NCBI RefSeq assembly: GCF_001517425.1
Contig: NZ_FBWL01000163.1
Location: 1 to 64,000, forward strand
Origin: Clostridium sp. C105KSO13
GTDB lineage: Bacteria > Bacillota > Clostridia > Lachnospirales > Lachnospiraceae
Direction of reading: 5' to 3'
DNA length: 64,000 bases
Position numbers and translations under genes: made by a program
Notes under the pieces: model-generated
What the model saw: the letters and a program-made list of their open reading frames with translations, nothing else
Databases searched by the model: none
What the model was told of the DNA's origin: nothing
Shown: positions 33,364 to 42,089 of the stretch, piece after piece
Position numbering within the stretch: position 1 is the first letter of the stretch
How the letters are laid out: each line of letters begins with the position of its first letter

Positions 33364-36300
33364 ATGAAAAATAGAAAAAGACGAGCAGTTATTAGCTGGA
33401 TAATGACATTGTTGATGCTGTTTAGTATTCTGCCCATGAATATAGTCAATGCCGAAGATTCGGGAACGGATAAAACTTCTGTACTCACCGACATCACAGC
33501 TGTTGTCAGTCAGAATGAAGCTGCAATTGCCGAAGGCAGCACCATATCCGGCACAGAAACTGTTTCAGCAGCTGTCTCATTTGGCATACCGGTGGGTGGA
33601 GAGGACGCTTCTCCGGGAGCTTTGATCAAAAAAGGGGACACGGCGGCTTTTCCTGTGGCCAATGGTTTCAATCTGGCTGCAGAGACAGGTACTGATCTGA
33701 CAACGACAGACGGGTCAACAATCGGGCATGTCAACTTTACAAAAGACAACAGCACAGGAGGAATCACTGCAAAAGTGGTTTTTGATGGGGAAGATACAGC
33801 CTTTGATCAAGCACAGAAAAGTGTGTCAGGTGAGTTTGACTTAAACCTTACATACGATGCCAGCGGGGATGCCGGAACTGCCGGTGAACACAGTGTATCA
33901 ATTCTGGACAAATCCTATACAGTCACTGTACCTGCACAAGAGGAAGAGCAGGCTATTAAGGCTGCAGATGTGAGAGCAGGAGGTAAAGATGTAACAGAGC
34001 TGTTGAAGAAGTTTTTGACTTCTACAGTGGAACAGGACGGCAAAACACTACAGGATGGCGATGTTCTTCTGGACAACAAAGAAGTGAAACTTTCTGCTTC
34101 CTTTAAAGTTCCGGTTCAGGGCGATGAAGAAAAGCCGGAAACATACGTTGAGCACGGAGATTACGCAGAGATACTTCTGAGTAATGCAATCAAATTACCT
34201 GTTCCAAATGATACTATTGATTTAGTGGGGCCAAATAAACTTAAAGTTGGTGAAGTTACATTCATAAACACTGATGATGGAGTAATAGCAAGAGTTGATT
34301 TTAACGGTGACAAAGAAGTTTTTGAAGAATACGAATCAGTAAGCGCTGACTTTCGTGCGTCATTTGGTATTATAAAGGAAGGGGGTACTTCTGGTTCAGG
34401 TGGAGTGACTATTGAAATATTCGAACGTGAATTCCATCTTGAAAAGCCGCCGGTTAAAACAGAATATTCAATGAGCAAATCAGGTGAAGTAAGTCTGTCT
34501 GATAAAACAGTTGAATGGACAGTTAAAGTTTCTGGGAAACAAGGAAAAGACTTTGTTGACCTTGCTGGATATGAATTAAAAGATAACTTACAGGATGTCG
34601 GAGAATATGTGCCAGGCTCATTTATTGTCAACGATAAAAGCGTAGATGATTCTCATATAAATTTAAAGGATGAGAATTTGAGCTATACATTCCCAGTGCC
34701 ATCAAGCGGAGAACAGATTGTTAAGTTCAAAACAACCATACCGGACGATAAATATTACGGGAGCAGAGAACAGAATATTGGAAATAAAGCTGAACTTTAT
34801 AATGAGGGTAACTATGTAACTGAAGGTAATGGATCTATTTCATTCAAGCCAAAGTGGATTGAGAAAAAAGGAAAGAGCGACCAGGACGGCAGTAGTGGAG
34901 TTTACAATCCTAAAGACCGTACAATTACGTGGACGATCACAGCTAATGATATGGAAGCTACTTTAAAAAATCCAACACTGACAGATGCCTTACCAGAAGG
35001 CTTAACACTGAAACAGGCAACAGTGCAGTATTGGAACGGAAGCGGTTGGGATGGTGAAATAGGTATTCAACCAGATGAGAATGGTGTATATAAAATCGGA
35101 AACAAAACATCTGGGGGTGATCGGATATTGGATACGAAAGTCCTTTTGACGATTGTGACAAAAGTGCCAGATGAAGATTATACGGCAGGTGTGACAAACT
35201 ATGAGAATACTGCGTCTATTGAATGGGATAACCATGGAAAGATTGGGTCTGGCAGTGTCAATGTGGGAATTGGATATAATGCAATTTCCAAGAGCGGTAA
35301 AATTTCCGACAAAGACAACCAGACGATTCAATGGACGGTTAATGTTGATCCGAAAGGTCAGACCATACCAAATGCAACAGTCTATGATCTGCTGTTATAT
35401 GGAAAAGAAGGGAGTTCTAAAGTAGCGGATCTGTCTGTGGATGGTATCCGTGCTGATGTCATCAAAGGTTTGACGTCTCAGTTCAATCAGAAATATAAAG
35501 ATGATTCGTTCTCAGGAGAGGGACTTACATCAAAGGTACTTCCCGTTATGAAGGGTGAAGAACGAGTAGGTGATCTATTAGTAGTTACCGGGTTTACTAC
35601 CGAGAAAGCTACTTTTGATTTTGAATCTATTGTCACGAATCCAGATATTTTTGTATCAAATACATGGAAGGATGTTAAGAATACTGCTTCCCTTTATAGT
35701 AAAGATGCGAACTTAAATAAAGCTGATGCAAACGTTTCCTATCCAAGTTTTATGTTGAAGAAGGAAATGATTAAACGTGGTCATACAGCAGATCCGTCAT
35801 CTGGAGTGAATGATCTTCTGGATGATTGGAATAAGGACGGCTTTGATTATCAGGATAAATCAGCTATCTTCCGTTTTAGTGTAAATGCGGATGGATTAGA
35901 TTTGACAAAGTTGCTGGGAACTGTCACACTTACTGATACGTTACCGGAAGGCTGGGAGTTATCTGAAATTACTCCTGGAAATGATTTCTTAATATTTGAG
36001 GGAGCTGCAAAAAGTGAATGGGAAAGCACAGTAATAGCAAACGAACCACCGACACCAGTTACAGTTGCTGGTCTGACCTCCGCTATGACAGAAAATAAGG
36101 ATAGTATTTCCTTAACATTTACAAATTTGGATAAGCCTTATGTTGTCCTTATTAAAGCAAAGCCAAATGCCGAAACCTTGGAAAAATATTTCGGGAAAAA
36201 TAGTGACAATACGGTGAAAAATACTGTAAAGATGACTTCAGAGAATTGGGATACTGGAATTGAATCTAAGCGTGAGGTTGAAGTTAAAAGTTCATTATTG

Positions 36301-38928
36301 TCGAAAGAGGCAGCATTCGTTGAAGAGGGTGTCGTAAATTGGACGGTAGATTATAAACCTTATGAACTTGATAACACATTTACGAAGATTGAGGATACAT
36401 TGCCAATTGGGCTTGATCTGCGAACCGATGCGAATGGAAATCTGGTTCTGGTTGGAAATATTAAGATTACAGAATTGAACCTGAATGCAGACGGCAATTA
36501 TACAGAAGGCGAAGAAGTAACACCTGTTATTGGAGAGAATATTTCTTATGATAATGAAACACGAGTACTCACATTCAATATTCCGGATCATACCAAAGCA
36601 TATCGTTTCAGCTATCTGACGGATGTAACAGGTGAGCCCGGGAAAGTGACGAACCAAGTGAAACTTTATGGCGGCGATAAAGAGAGCGAGAATACCAATA
36701 GTTCTTATCAGATCAGTGACAAAGATGGCAATGCTACTATGAGAAAGAGTGGCTGGGTTGAGATCACCAAGATTGATGGCACTACAAAGTCTCCGCTTGC
36801 AGGTGTCGAATTTACCATTTTTGCAGCAGATGAAACAACTGTGATCAGAAAAGGAACTACAGGAACAGACGGAAAATTAAAACTCAGAGCTTTACCTGCC
36901 GGAAGTTTTATACTTAGAGAAACGGCTGTTCCGGATGGATACAACCTTGATAAGAGTGACCATACGATTGTAGTCGAAAAAACAGATGATTCAACAATTA
37001 TATCAATTGATGGAAAAACAGGCGATAATGCCAATCTTATTACTATTGAAAATTATAAGGAAGGCGAATACGCTTCCACATCGGTAGCGCTGAAAGCACA
37101 TAAAATTCTGGAAGGAAAGAATCTGGAAGATGGTTTGTTCTCCTTTGAATTGAAAGATGAAAAGGGAAAAACAATCCAGACAAAGAAAAATGATCTGGAA
37201 GGTAATATTGTATTTGACGAAATAAAATATGATGAGCCGGGAGAGTATCATTATACAATTCAGGAAGTGTCGGGAGACGAAGCCGGAGTTACATATGACA
37301 GTAGTGAAATCAGTGTGACGGTTACTGTTGAAGACAAAGGTGGAAAGCTTACGGCTACTCCGGTATATAATGAAGGCAGCCAGACCTTTACCAACAGTTA
37401 TAAACCGGCAGCCGGAAGTGTTGTATTAGAAGCACAGAAAGTTCTGACAGGGAAAGATCTGAATGCGGGAGATTTTAGTTTTGAACTGAAAGACAAAGAT
37501 GGAAAGATTCTTCAGACAAAGACAAACGATGCCCAGAGTAAAGTTTACTTTGACCCAATTGTGTACACAGAATCCGGAACCTACAAGTATACCATTGAAG
37601 AAGTAAAAAGTGGTGTTGCGGGAGTTAGCTATGACAGTCATGTGATAAATGTCACGGTAACTGTGGAAGATAAAAATGCAAAACTTGTGGCAGAGCCAGT
37701 ATACGAAGGCAGCCAGACCTTTACCAACAGTTATAAACCGGCAGCCGGAAGTGTTGTATTAGAAGCACAGAAAGTTCTGACGGGGAAAGATCTGAATGCG
37801 GGAGATTTTAGTTTTGAACTGAAAGACGAAGATGGAAAGATTCTTCAGACAAAGACAAACGATGCCCAGGGTAAAGTTTACTTTGACTCGATGGAGTACA
37901 CAGAAGCCGGGACTTATAAGTATACGATTGAAGAAGTAAAAGGAAATCTTGCAGGAGTTACATATGACAGCCATGTAATTGACGTCACAGTGACTGTGGA
38001 AGACAAAGATGCACAGCTTGTGGCTACTCCGGCATATGATGGAGATCAGACCTTTACAAACATTTATAAGCCTGCACAGGGCAGCGTTGTATTACAGTCA
38101 AAGAAAGTTCTTGAAGGAAAAGACCTGAATAGCGGCGACTTTAGTTTTGAATTGAAAGACGAAGATGGCAAAGTTCTTCAGACAAAAACTAACGATGCTC
38201 AAGGCATGATTTACTTTGATCCGGTTGAGTATAGCAAAACAGGTACTTACGAATATACAATCCAGGAAGTATCAGGAAACCTGGCGGGTGTCACCTATGA
38301 TACACATGCGATCAAAGTAACAGTTACAGTAGAAGATAAGGACGCCAAGCTGGTTGCAACGGCAGCATACGAAGGAGAAGAGACCTTTACGAATGCCTAT
38401 AAACCTGCAGACGGCAGCATTGTTTTACAGGCCCAGAAAATCCTGAAAGGAAAGAAACTGACGTCAGGAGAATTTAGCTTTGAGCTGAAAGATAAAGATG
38501 GAAACGTAATACAGACCAAGAAAAATGATGCTCAAGGTGTAGTAAACTTTGATGAAATCCAATATGATGAAGCAGGTACATACACATACACGATTCAGGA
38601 AGTTATAGGAAATCAGGCGCGCATGACCTACGATAAGCATGTAATCGAAGTTACTGTGACAGTTGAAGATCAGGATGGGAAATGGACGGCAAATGCAGTA
38701 TATACCGGAGATCAGAAGTTTACAAACACTTATAAATCTGAACCTGGAAAGCCGGATTCATCTAAGAAGCCAAATACAGGCGGAAAAGGTACAACAAAGA
38801 CAAATGCATCAAAAACACCAAAAACAGGAGATTCAGGCACTCCGATTATGTATGGAGTTATTCTTCTAATCAGCGCAGGCGCTATTTTGGCTGTGCTTGG
38901 TATAAGGAGAAAGAGAAGATCAAAATAG
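33364..38928 (+). CDS. Giant sortase-anchored adhesin with pilin-type isopeptide repeats
   Basis: An 1854-residue surface protein. Order: a signal peptide (1-31); an N-terminal region of about 350 residues resembling Ig-fold adhesive domains; several DUF11/isopeptide-type beta domains (about 370-1120); one SpaA/CnaB domain (about 1130-1220, VEITKIDGTTKSPLAGVEF); five FctA-like pilin repeats of about 110 residues (1240-1790); a Lys/Thr/Gly-rich spacer; and the sorting signal TPKTGD (about 1818) with a hydrophobic stretch and basic tail. The repeats keep the Lys, Glu and Asn expected to form internal isopeptide bonds. It probably mediates adhesion to host or bacterial surfaces. No sortase gene is beside it. 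The ATG follows GAAGGGAG. Confidence 0.85.
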   Translation: MKNRKRRAVISWIMTLLMLFSILPMNIVNAEDSGTDKTSVLTDITAVVSQNEAAIAEGSTISGTETVSAAVSFGIPVGGEDASPGALIKKGDTAAFPVANGFNLAAETGTDLTTTDGSTIGHVNFTKDNSTGGITAKVVFDGEDTAFDQAQKSVSGEFDLNLTYDASGDAGTAGEHSVSILDKSYTVTVPAQEEEQAIKAADVRAGGKDVTELLKKFLTSTVEQDGKTLQDGDVLLDNKEVKLSASFKVPVQGDEEKPETYVEHGDYAEILLSNAIKLPVPNDTIDLVGPNKLKVGEVTFINTDDGVIARVDFNGDKEVFEEYESVSADFRASFGIIKEGGTSGSGGVTIEIFEREFHLEKPPVKTEYSMSKSGEVSLSDKTVEWTVKVSGKQGKDFVDLAGYELKDNLQDVGEYVPGSFIVNDKSVDDSHINLKDENLSYTFPVPSSGEQIVKFKTTIPDDKYYGSREQNIGNKAELYNEGNYVTEGNGSISFKPKWIEKKGKSDQDGSSGVYNPKDRTITWTITANDMEATLKNPTLTDALPEGLTLKQATVQYWNGSGWDGEIGIQPDENGVYKIGNKTSGGDRILDTKVLLTIVTKVPDEDYTAGVTNYENTASIEWDNHGKIGSGSVNVGIGYNAISKSGKISDKDNQTIQWTVNVDPKGQTIPNATVYDLLLYGKEGSSKVADLSVDGIRADVIKGLTSQFNQKYKDDSFSGEGLTSKVLPVMKGEERVGDLLVVTGFTTEKATFDFESIVTNPDIFVSNTWKDVKNTASLYSKDANLNKADANVSYPSFMLKKEMIKRGHTADPSSGVNDLLDDWNKDGFDYQDKSAIFRFSVNADGLDLTKLLGTVTLTDTLPEGWELSEITPGNDFLIFEGAAKSEWESTVIANEPPTPVTVAGLTSAMTENKDSISLTFTNLDKPYVVLIKAKPNAETLEKYFGKNSDNTVKNTVKMTSENWDTGIESKREVEVKSSLLSKEAAFVEEGVVNWTVDYKPYELDNTFTKIEDTLPIGLDLRTDANGNLVLVGNIKITELNLNADGNYTEGEEVTPVIGENISYDNETRVLTFNIPDHTKAYRFSYLTDVTGEPGKVTNQVKLYGGDKESENTNSSYQISDKDGNATMRKSGWVEITKIDGTTKSPLAGVEFTIFAADETTVIRKGTTGTDGKLKLRALPAGSFILRETAVPDGYNLDKSDHTIVVEKTDDSTIISIDGKTGDNANLITIENYKEGEYASTSVALKAHKILEGKNLEDGLFSFELKDEKGKTIQTKKNDLEGNIVFDEIKYDEPGEYHYTIQEVSGDEAGVTYDSSEISVTVTVEDKGGKLTATPVYNEGSQTFTNSYKPAAGSVVLEAQKVLTGKDLNAGDFSFELKDKDGKILQTKTNDAQSKVYFDPIVYTESGTYKYTIEEVKSGVAGVSYDSHVINVTVTVEDKNAKLVAEPVYEGSQTFTNSYKPAAGSVVLEAQKVLTGKDLNAGDFSFELKDEDGKILQTKTNDAQGKVYFDSMEYTEAGTYKYTIEEVKGNLAGVTYDSHVIDVTVTVEDKDAQLVATPAYDGDQTFTNIYKPAQGSVVLQSKKVLEGKDLNSGDFSFELKDEDGKVLQTKTNDAQGMIYFDPVEYSKTGTYEYTIQEVSGNLAGVTYDTHAIKVTVTVEDKDAKLVATAAYEGEETFTNAYKPADGSIVLQAQKILKGKKLTSGEFSFELKDKDGNVIQTKKNDAQGVVNFDEIQYDEAGTYTYTIQEVIGNQARMTYDKHVIEVTVTVEDQDGKWTANAVYTGDQKFTNTYKSEPGKPDSSKKPNTGGKGTTKTNASKTPKTGDSGTPIMYGVILLISAGAILAVLGIRRKRRSK
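37078..38736 (+). repeat. Five tandem FctA-type coding repeats of about 333 bp
   Basis: Units begin near 37081, 37413, 37746, 38079 and 38412. Each encodes a K-x-L...FSFELKD...TIQEV/TIEEV...VTVEDK...TFTN pattern. Units 2 and 3 are almost identical over about 165 bp around their N-terminal ends (37372-37535 against 37705-37868), while units 1, 4 and 5 have diverged much more. This points to a recent duplication or conversion between units 2 and 3. Confidence 0.85.
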
Positions 38929-38987
38929 ACAAAAATTATTCAATAAAGTATGCGGTCACATATCCGCATATGTGAGAGTATAACAGA

Positions 38988-39036
38988 AGGTTTGTGCTTC
39001 AGCCGATAAATATTAGTCTGCAGCATGAACCTTTTT
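38988..39036 (+). terminator. Terminator of the adhesin gene
   Basis: Fifteen-base imperfect arms (38988-39002 and 39018-39032, three mismatched positions) are followed by TTTTT. The 383-bp gap 38929-39311 holds this, repeat copy B and the cotJ terminator; I see no gene in it. Confidence 0.55.
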
Positions 39037-39098
39037 AGTGGAGGTGAAATATTTTAAAAATATGTTATATGGGCGCTTTTTGATAACTCAATGGTCAT

Positions 39099-39143
39099 AA
39101 GGGGGTCAGACCCTTTTGAACACCATTTTCAGAATATTCTTAA
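39099..39143 (+). repeat. Inverted-repeat element, copy B (solo left arm)
   Basis: Contains gggggtcagacccttttg followed by a segment matching the left arm of copy C (gaactccgttttcagaat type) with a few changes. No right arm follows, so this is a half or decayed element. The core GGGTCAGACCC remains self-complementary. Confidence 0.7.
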
Positions 39144-39246
39144 GTTAAAATGCAAGAGGCATATTTCCCATTAGAAAGTGTATGAATAATATATGAAATT
39201 AAGAGAATATGTTTTTGTAACTGAAAAGAACTTCAAAGACAAACTT

Positions 39247-39285
39247 TAAAAAAGAAGGGGCCCCGCATATGTGAAGTCCCTTCTT
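39247..39285 (-). terminator. Terminator of the cotJ operon
   Basis: On the minus strand, complementary arms at 39285-39278 and 39259-39252 (aagaaggg and cccttctt) enclose an 18-base loop and are followed by a run of T. It lies 27 bp beyond the cotJC stop. Confidence 0.75.
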
Positions 39286-39311
39286 GAATGTTAACTATAA
39301 TATCTTCTATA

Positions 39312-39929
39312 TTATTTGCAGTTACAATTCTGCCGAACATCAAATTCTGGATTGATTGCATAGAAGTTTTTACTGTCCAGATTATCCTGTACAATACGGA
39401 GACTTTCACCGAAACGCTGATAGTGAACGATCTCACGTTCTCTAAGAAAACGAATTGGATCGCAGACATCAGGATCTTTTGCCAACCTCAGAATATTGTC
39501 ATAAGTTGTTCTGGCTTTTTGTTCTGCTGCCATATCTTCATGTAAGTCAGTGATGGGATCCCCTTTAGACTGGAACACAGTAGCTGACCACGGTGCTCCG
39601 GAAGCTGCCTGCGGCCAGAGAGCGAGTGTGTGATCCACGTAATATGTTCCGAATCCGGATTGCTCAATCTCCTCCGGTGTCAGGTTTCTCGTCAATTGAT
39701 GGACAATGGAACAAATCATTTCCATGTGCGCAAGTTCCTCTGTGCCTATGTCCGTCAGGATACCTGCGACTTGCTTATACGGCATGGTATATCTTTGGGA
39801 AAGATAGCGCATGGAAGCAGCAAGCTCTCCATCTGGGCCACCAAACTGGGTAATGATTATCTTCGCGAGTTTGGGATCGGTCTGTTTAATATTTACTGGA
39901 TATTGCAGTCGTTTTTCATAGCCCCACAT
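39312..39929 (-). CDS. cotJC: Spore coat protein CotJC, manganese-catalase family
   Basis: A 205-residue ferritin-like protein of the Mn-catalase family, deposited in the spore coat. It shows KQTDPKLAKIIITQFGGPDGELAASMRYL, then TEELAHMEMI and AAEQKARTTYDNI, which carry the Glu/His ligands of a dimanganese centre. The C-terminal HYQRFGE segment and the DVRQNCNCK end are typical of CotJC. It is third in cotJA-cotJB-cotJC, 3 bp after cotJB. It probably protects spores from peroxide or forms part of the inner coat; expression should be limited to sporulation. Confidence 0.93.
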   Translation of the reverse strand: MWGYEKRLQYPVNIKQTDPKLAKIIITQFGGPDGELAASMRYLSQRYTMPYKQVAGILTDIGTEELAHMEMICSIVHQLTRNLTPEEIEQSGFGTYYVDHTLALWPQAASGAPWSATVFQSKGDPITDLHEDMAAEQKARTTYDNILRLAKDPDVCDPIRFLREREIVHYQRFGESLRIVQDNLDSKNFYAINPEFDVRQNCNCK

Positions 39930-39932
39930 AAA

Positions 39933-40202
39933 TTAGCATCCCCCTTCCTGCCACGGCCATGGATCATCGATCCAGTTCCATTTATCGGTACAAGAATAAA
40001 CAGCAGTATCCACGGTCAAAGGACCAAAACGTGCGGCATATTCTTTCAAAGCATCGTTTCTCATACGGCTGTACTCACGAAAGTAGGCCAATGCATCTTC
40101 ATCACATGGATGAGTATCCAAAAAGAGTTTCACATCGTCTACTGCAAAGCTTACCGCGTTGATATGATCGAATAATTCTTTTCTGCTTGGAGGGTTATTC
40201 AT
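39933..40202 (-). CDS. cotJB: Spore coat protein CotJB
   Basis: An 89-residue acidic protein with the family pattern KELFDHINAVSFAVDDVKLFLDTHPCDEDAL in outline and a C-terminal WNWIDDPWPWQ aromatic motif. It overlaps cotJA by 4 bp (ATGA), so translation is coupled. In Bacillus subtilis it is produced in the mother cell and depends on its operon partners for assembly into the coat. Confidence 0.9.
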   Translation of the reverse strand: MNNPPSRKELFDHINAVSFAVDDVKLFLDTHPCDEDALAYFREYSRMRNDALKEYAARFGPLTVDTAVYSCTDKWNWIDDPWPWQEGGC

Positions 40203-40567
40203 CGATTACAGCCTCCTCTCCCGTGAAATGGTAAGCTGAGTTCTTTAAAAATAGTACCTCTTCTTATTGCTTCATGAGGTTTCATTACATCCCGCCATTT
40301 CTGCCAGGGTACATAGGCCATGGCTATTGCGAGCGGTGCATCCGCTATCGGGTCGTAACGTTTTTCGCATTGTCCCGGCGCTAATTTTCGCGCACTTTCT
40401 ACAGTGGGGCATTCGCCGCATCCCGGACGGCGCTGATTATCTGGTCGCCCTGCAGGGGCAATGTTGGAGCAAGGGTTATTGTTATAAGCAGGCATAGGCC
40501 GACAGCCATTTTGAAAATTCATTTGCCTGTCATAACGCATGTTGTTTTGATAATTCGCCACTTTCAA
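40199..40567 (-). CDS. cotJA: Spore coat protein CotJA-like
   Basis: A 122-residue protein whose C-terminal 45 residues match CotJA (PLAIAMAYVPWQKWRDVMKP, then EAIRRGTIFKELSLPF). The preceding 75 residues are Asn/Gln/Pro/Cys-rich and probably form a coat-matrix segment, longer than the Bacillus protein. The start is TTG 40567 (or GTG two codons later) after AAGGAGAA. It is the first gene of the operon, with a sporulation-type promoter about 30 bp upstream. Confidence 0.85.
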   Translation of the reverse strand: MKVANYQNNMRYDRQMNFQNGCRPMPAYNNNPCSNIAPAGRPDNQRRPGCGECPTVESARKLAPGQCEKRYDPIADAPLAIAMAYVPWQKWRDVMKPHEAIRRGTIFKELSLPFHGRGGCNR

Positions 40568-40595
40568 ACTTCTCCTTCTAATTTCATTTACGGTA

Positions 40596-40622
40596 TATAG
40601 TATGAAAAAAAATATGAAAGGT
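40596..40622 (-). promoter_or_regulatory. Mother-cell sporulation promoter of cotJABC (sigma-K-like)
   Basis: On the minus strand, AC (40622-40621), then 16 bases, then CATACTATA (40604-40596). This fits the sigma-K pattern AC-N16-CATAnnnTA. The -10 also resembles sigma-E, but no sigma-E -35 is found at the right distance. Confidence 0.5.
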
Positions 40623-40627
40623 TCCTC

Positions 40628-40656
40628 TTTACATTTTGGTGAAAGTCATATATAAT
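40628..40656 (+). promoter_or_regulatory. SigA-type promoter of tRNA-Pro
   Basis: TTTACA (40628-40633), 17-bp spacer, TATAAT (40651-40656), 14 bp before the mature tRNA. It lies back to back with the sporulation promoter of cotJ. Confidence 0.75.
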
Positions 40657-40670
40657 GGAAAAAGTGAGAT

Positions 40671-40745
40671 CGGGGTGTGGCTCAGTTTGGTTAGAGCGCA
40701 CGGCTGGGGGCCGTGAGGTCGCAAGTTCAAATCTTGTCACCCCGA
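40671..40745 (+). tRNA. tRNA-Pro, anticodon GGG
   Basis: It folds as a full cloverleaf: acceptor CGGGGTG/CACCCCG, D arm GCTC/GAGC, anticodon arm CACGG/CCGTG with loop CTGGGGG, and T arm GCAAG/CTTGT with loop TTCAAAT. The anticodon GGG reads CCC and CCU. The discriminator is A and the 3' CCA is not encoded. Confidence 0.92.
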
Positions 40746-41017
40746 TTATCTTCTTATTTATAAGGACATACTTAATTTCAATAAGTATTCTGTAATTATT
40801 ACCTTTTAGATGCTGGCGTGTATGTTGGCTATAATGTCTGCGTTGTCTCCTGATGCGGAATACCAAAAGTGTAATAATCGTTATTCATTCTTATTAAATA
40901 TCTTACTGCATTCATCAATATCCAAATACAAGTTTGTGTATCTTTTCACTTCAAAATAAAATATTTTGCAAGGTCTCAGGTCAGGCAGGTTTGCATAGAA
41001 AAGTGGAAGAGGCATCT
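40746..41017. other. Non-coding stretch downstream of tRNA-Pro
   Basis: AT-rich sequence of about 270 bp. I see no gene, clear terminator or repeat here, and no second copy of the tRNA 3' end that would mark an integrated element. Confidence 0.5.
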
Positions 41018-41115
41018 ATGCATAAAAAGAAATCGAACCTTAAACTATCAGAATCTCAGCCGGCGAATTAAAAGCCCTGCAAAAGGATGTCGAAGAGTTA
41101 AAGAAGATGGCTTAA
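41018..41115 (+). pseudogene. Possible broken small gene
   Basis: ATG 41018 has GGAAGAGG upstream and opens a short basic frame (HKKKSNLKLSESQP) that stops after 17 codons. A second frame over the same bases continues with a coiled-coil-like ending (GELKALQKDVEELKKMA) to a stop at 41113-41115. One frameshift would join them into a small protein of 30-odd residues. It could also be chance. Confidence 0.3.
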
Positions 41116-41129
41116 CTAAAGTTTTTTCG

Positions 41130-41158
41130 TTGACAAACCACACAATTTTTTGTAAAAT
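41130..41158 (+). promoter_or_regulatory. SigA-type promoter of the amino-acid ABC operon
   Basis: Consensus TTGACA (41130-41135), a 17-bp spacer, TAAAAT (41153-41158). The transcript would carry a leader of about 155 bases that includes a terminator at 41192-41235. A 13-bp tandem duplication (agagtctttatta twice, near 41245-41270) follows. Confidence 0.75.
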
Positions 41159-41191
41159 AGTCTTAAATTTTGATGAATTACAGATAATAAT

Positions 41192-41235
41192 AGCGCTTAC
41201 CGAGTCTATTTATCACGAGGTGGCGCTTTTGTCTT
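41192..41235 (+). terminator. Leader terminator of the amino-acid ABC operon
   Basis: Paired segments agcgc/gcgct (41192-41196 with 41223-41227) and acc/ggt inside them are followed by TTTTGTCTT. It lies after the promoter and before the first gene, an arrangement typical of attenuation. Confidence 0.6.
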
Positions 41236-41320
41236 ATTGAGAAAGAGTCTTTATTAAGAGTCTTTATTAATTGAAAGAAAATTTGATGATTTTTGTAACA
41301 CAAAGGGAGGAGGAAGAAAT

Positions 41321-42046
41321 TTGATTAGATTAGAAGATGTACACAAGAGTTTTGGCAGCAATGAAGTATTAAAGGGAATCAACCTTCATGTTAAGGAAGG
41401 GGAGAAGGTGGTGATCATCGGGCCTTCCGGTTCAGGTAAAAGTACGCTGGTGCGCCTGATGAACGGTCTGGAGGAACCTACTTCCGGAAAAGTTTATATT
41501 CACACTCATGAGCTGACGAGAAAGAACCGGGCATTTGTCAATAGAATTCACAGTGCCATGGTGTTTCAGCAATTCAATCTGTATCCACATATGACAGTTC
41601 TGGACAATCTGATTTTAGGGCCAACAAAGCTTAAAAAGGTGAATAAAAGTGAAGCAATGGAGACGGCTCTGCATTATCTGGAAAAAGTAGGGCTGGAGGA
41701 TAAGGCCGGAGCCTACCCTCAGAATCTTTCCGGCGGTCAGCAGCAGAGAATAGCAATTGCCCGTGCCCTTACTATGAAGAACCGGGTGATTTTGTTTGAT
41801 GAGCCGACCTCTGCACTTGATCCAGAGATGGTGCAGGAAGTTTTGGATGTTATTATCAATCTGTCCCATGAAAAGAATTTTACAATGGTTATTGTAACCC
41901 ACGAGATGGGGTTTGCAAAACAAGCGGCTGACAGAGTTCTTTTCGTGGATGGGGGGCAGATCCTGGAGGAGGGAACCCCGGAACATTTCTTTGAGAATCC
42001 TGAAAATGAAAGAACCAAGGCATTCCTAAGCAAGATTATCCGATAA
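41321..42046 (+). CDS. Polar amino-acid ABC transporter ATP-binding protein (GlnQ-like)
   Basis: ATPase of a PAAT-family importer. It has Walker [10 protein letters not shown], the Q-loop [12 protein letters not shown], the signature [15 protein letters not shown], Walker [15 protein letters not shown] and the switch His in [10 protein letters not shown]. The length of 241 residues is usual. It starts at TTG 41321, 7 bases after GGGAGGAGG. First gene of a four-gene operon with the binding protein and two permeases. Confidence 0.92.
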   Translation: MIRLEDVHKSFGSNEVLKGINLHVKEGEKVVIIGPSGSGKSTLVRLMNGLEEPTSGKVYIHTHELTRKNRAFVNRIHSAMVFQQFNLYPHMTVLDNLILGPTKLKKVNKSEAMETALHYLEKVGLEDKAGAYPQNLSGGQQQRIAIARALTMKNRVILFDEPTSALDPEMVQEVLDVIINLSHEKNFTMVIVTHEMGFAKQAADRVLFVDGGQILEEGTPEHFFENPENERTKAFLSKIIR

Positions 42047-42089
42047 GCATTTAAAGGAAAACGTTATGATGAGGAGGAGCAGACGAGAT

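Noticed and set aside
37078-38736. CRISPR-like array of regular repeats
   Set aside because: The period of 333 bp is far too long and the units are in-frame protein domains without spacers.
40588-40866. A 92-residue open frame on the minus strand with an integrase-like look
   Set aside because: It reads straight through tRNA-Pro on its antisense strand; the familiar peptide section is only the complement of the tRNA.
41165-41320. T-box or known amino-acid riboswitch ahead of the ABC operon
   Set aside because: No T-box bulge sequence or other known core is present and the leader is short; only a terminator can be supported.
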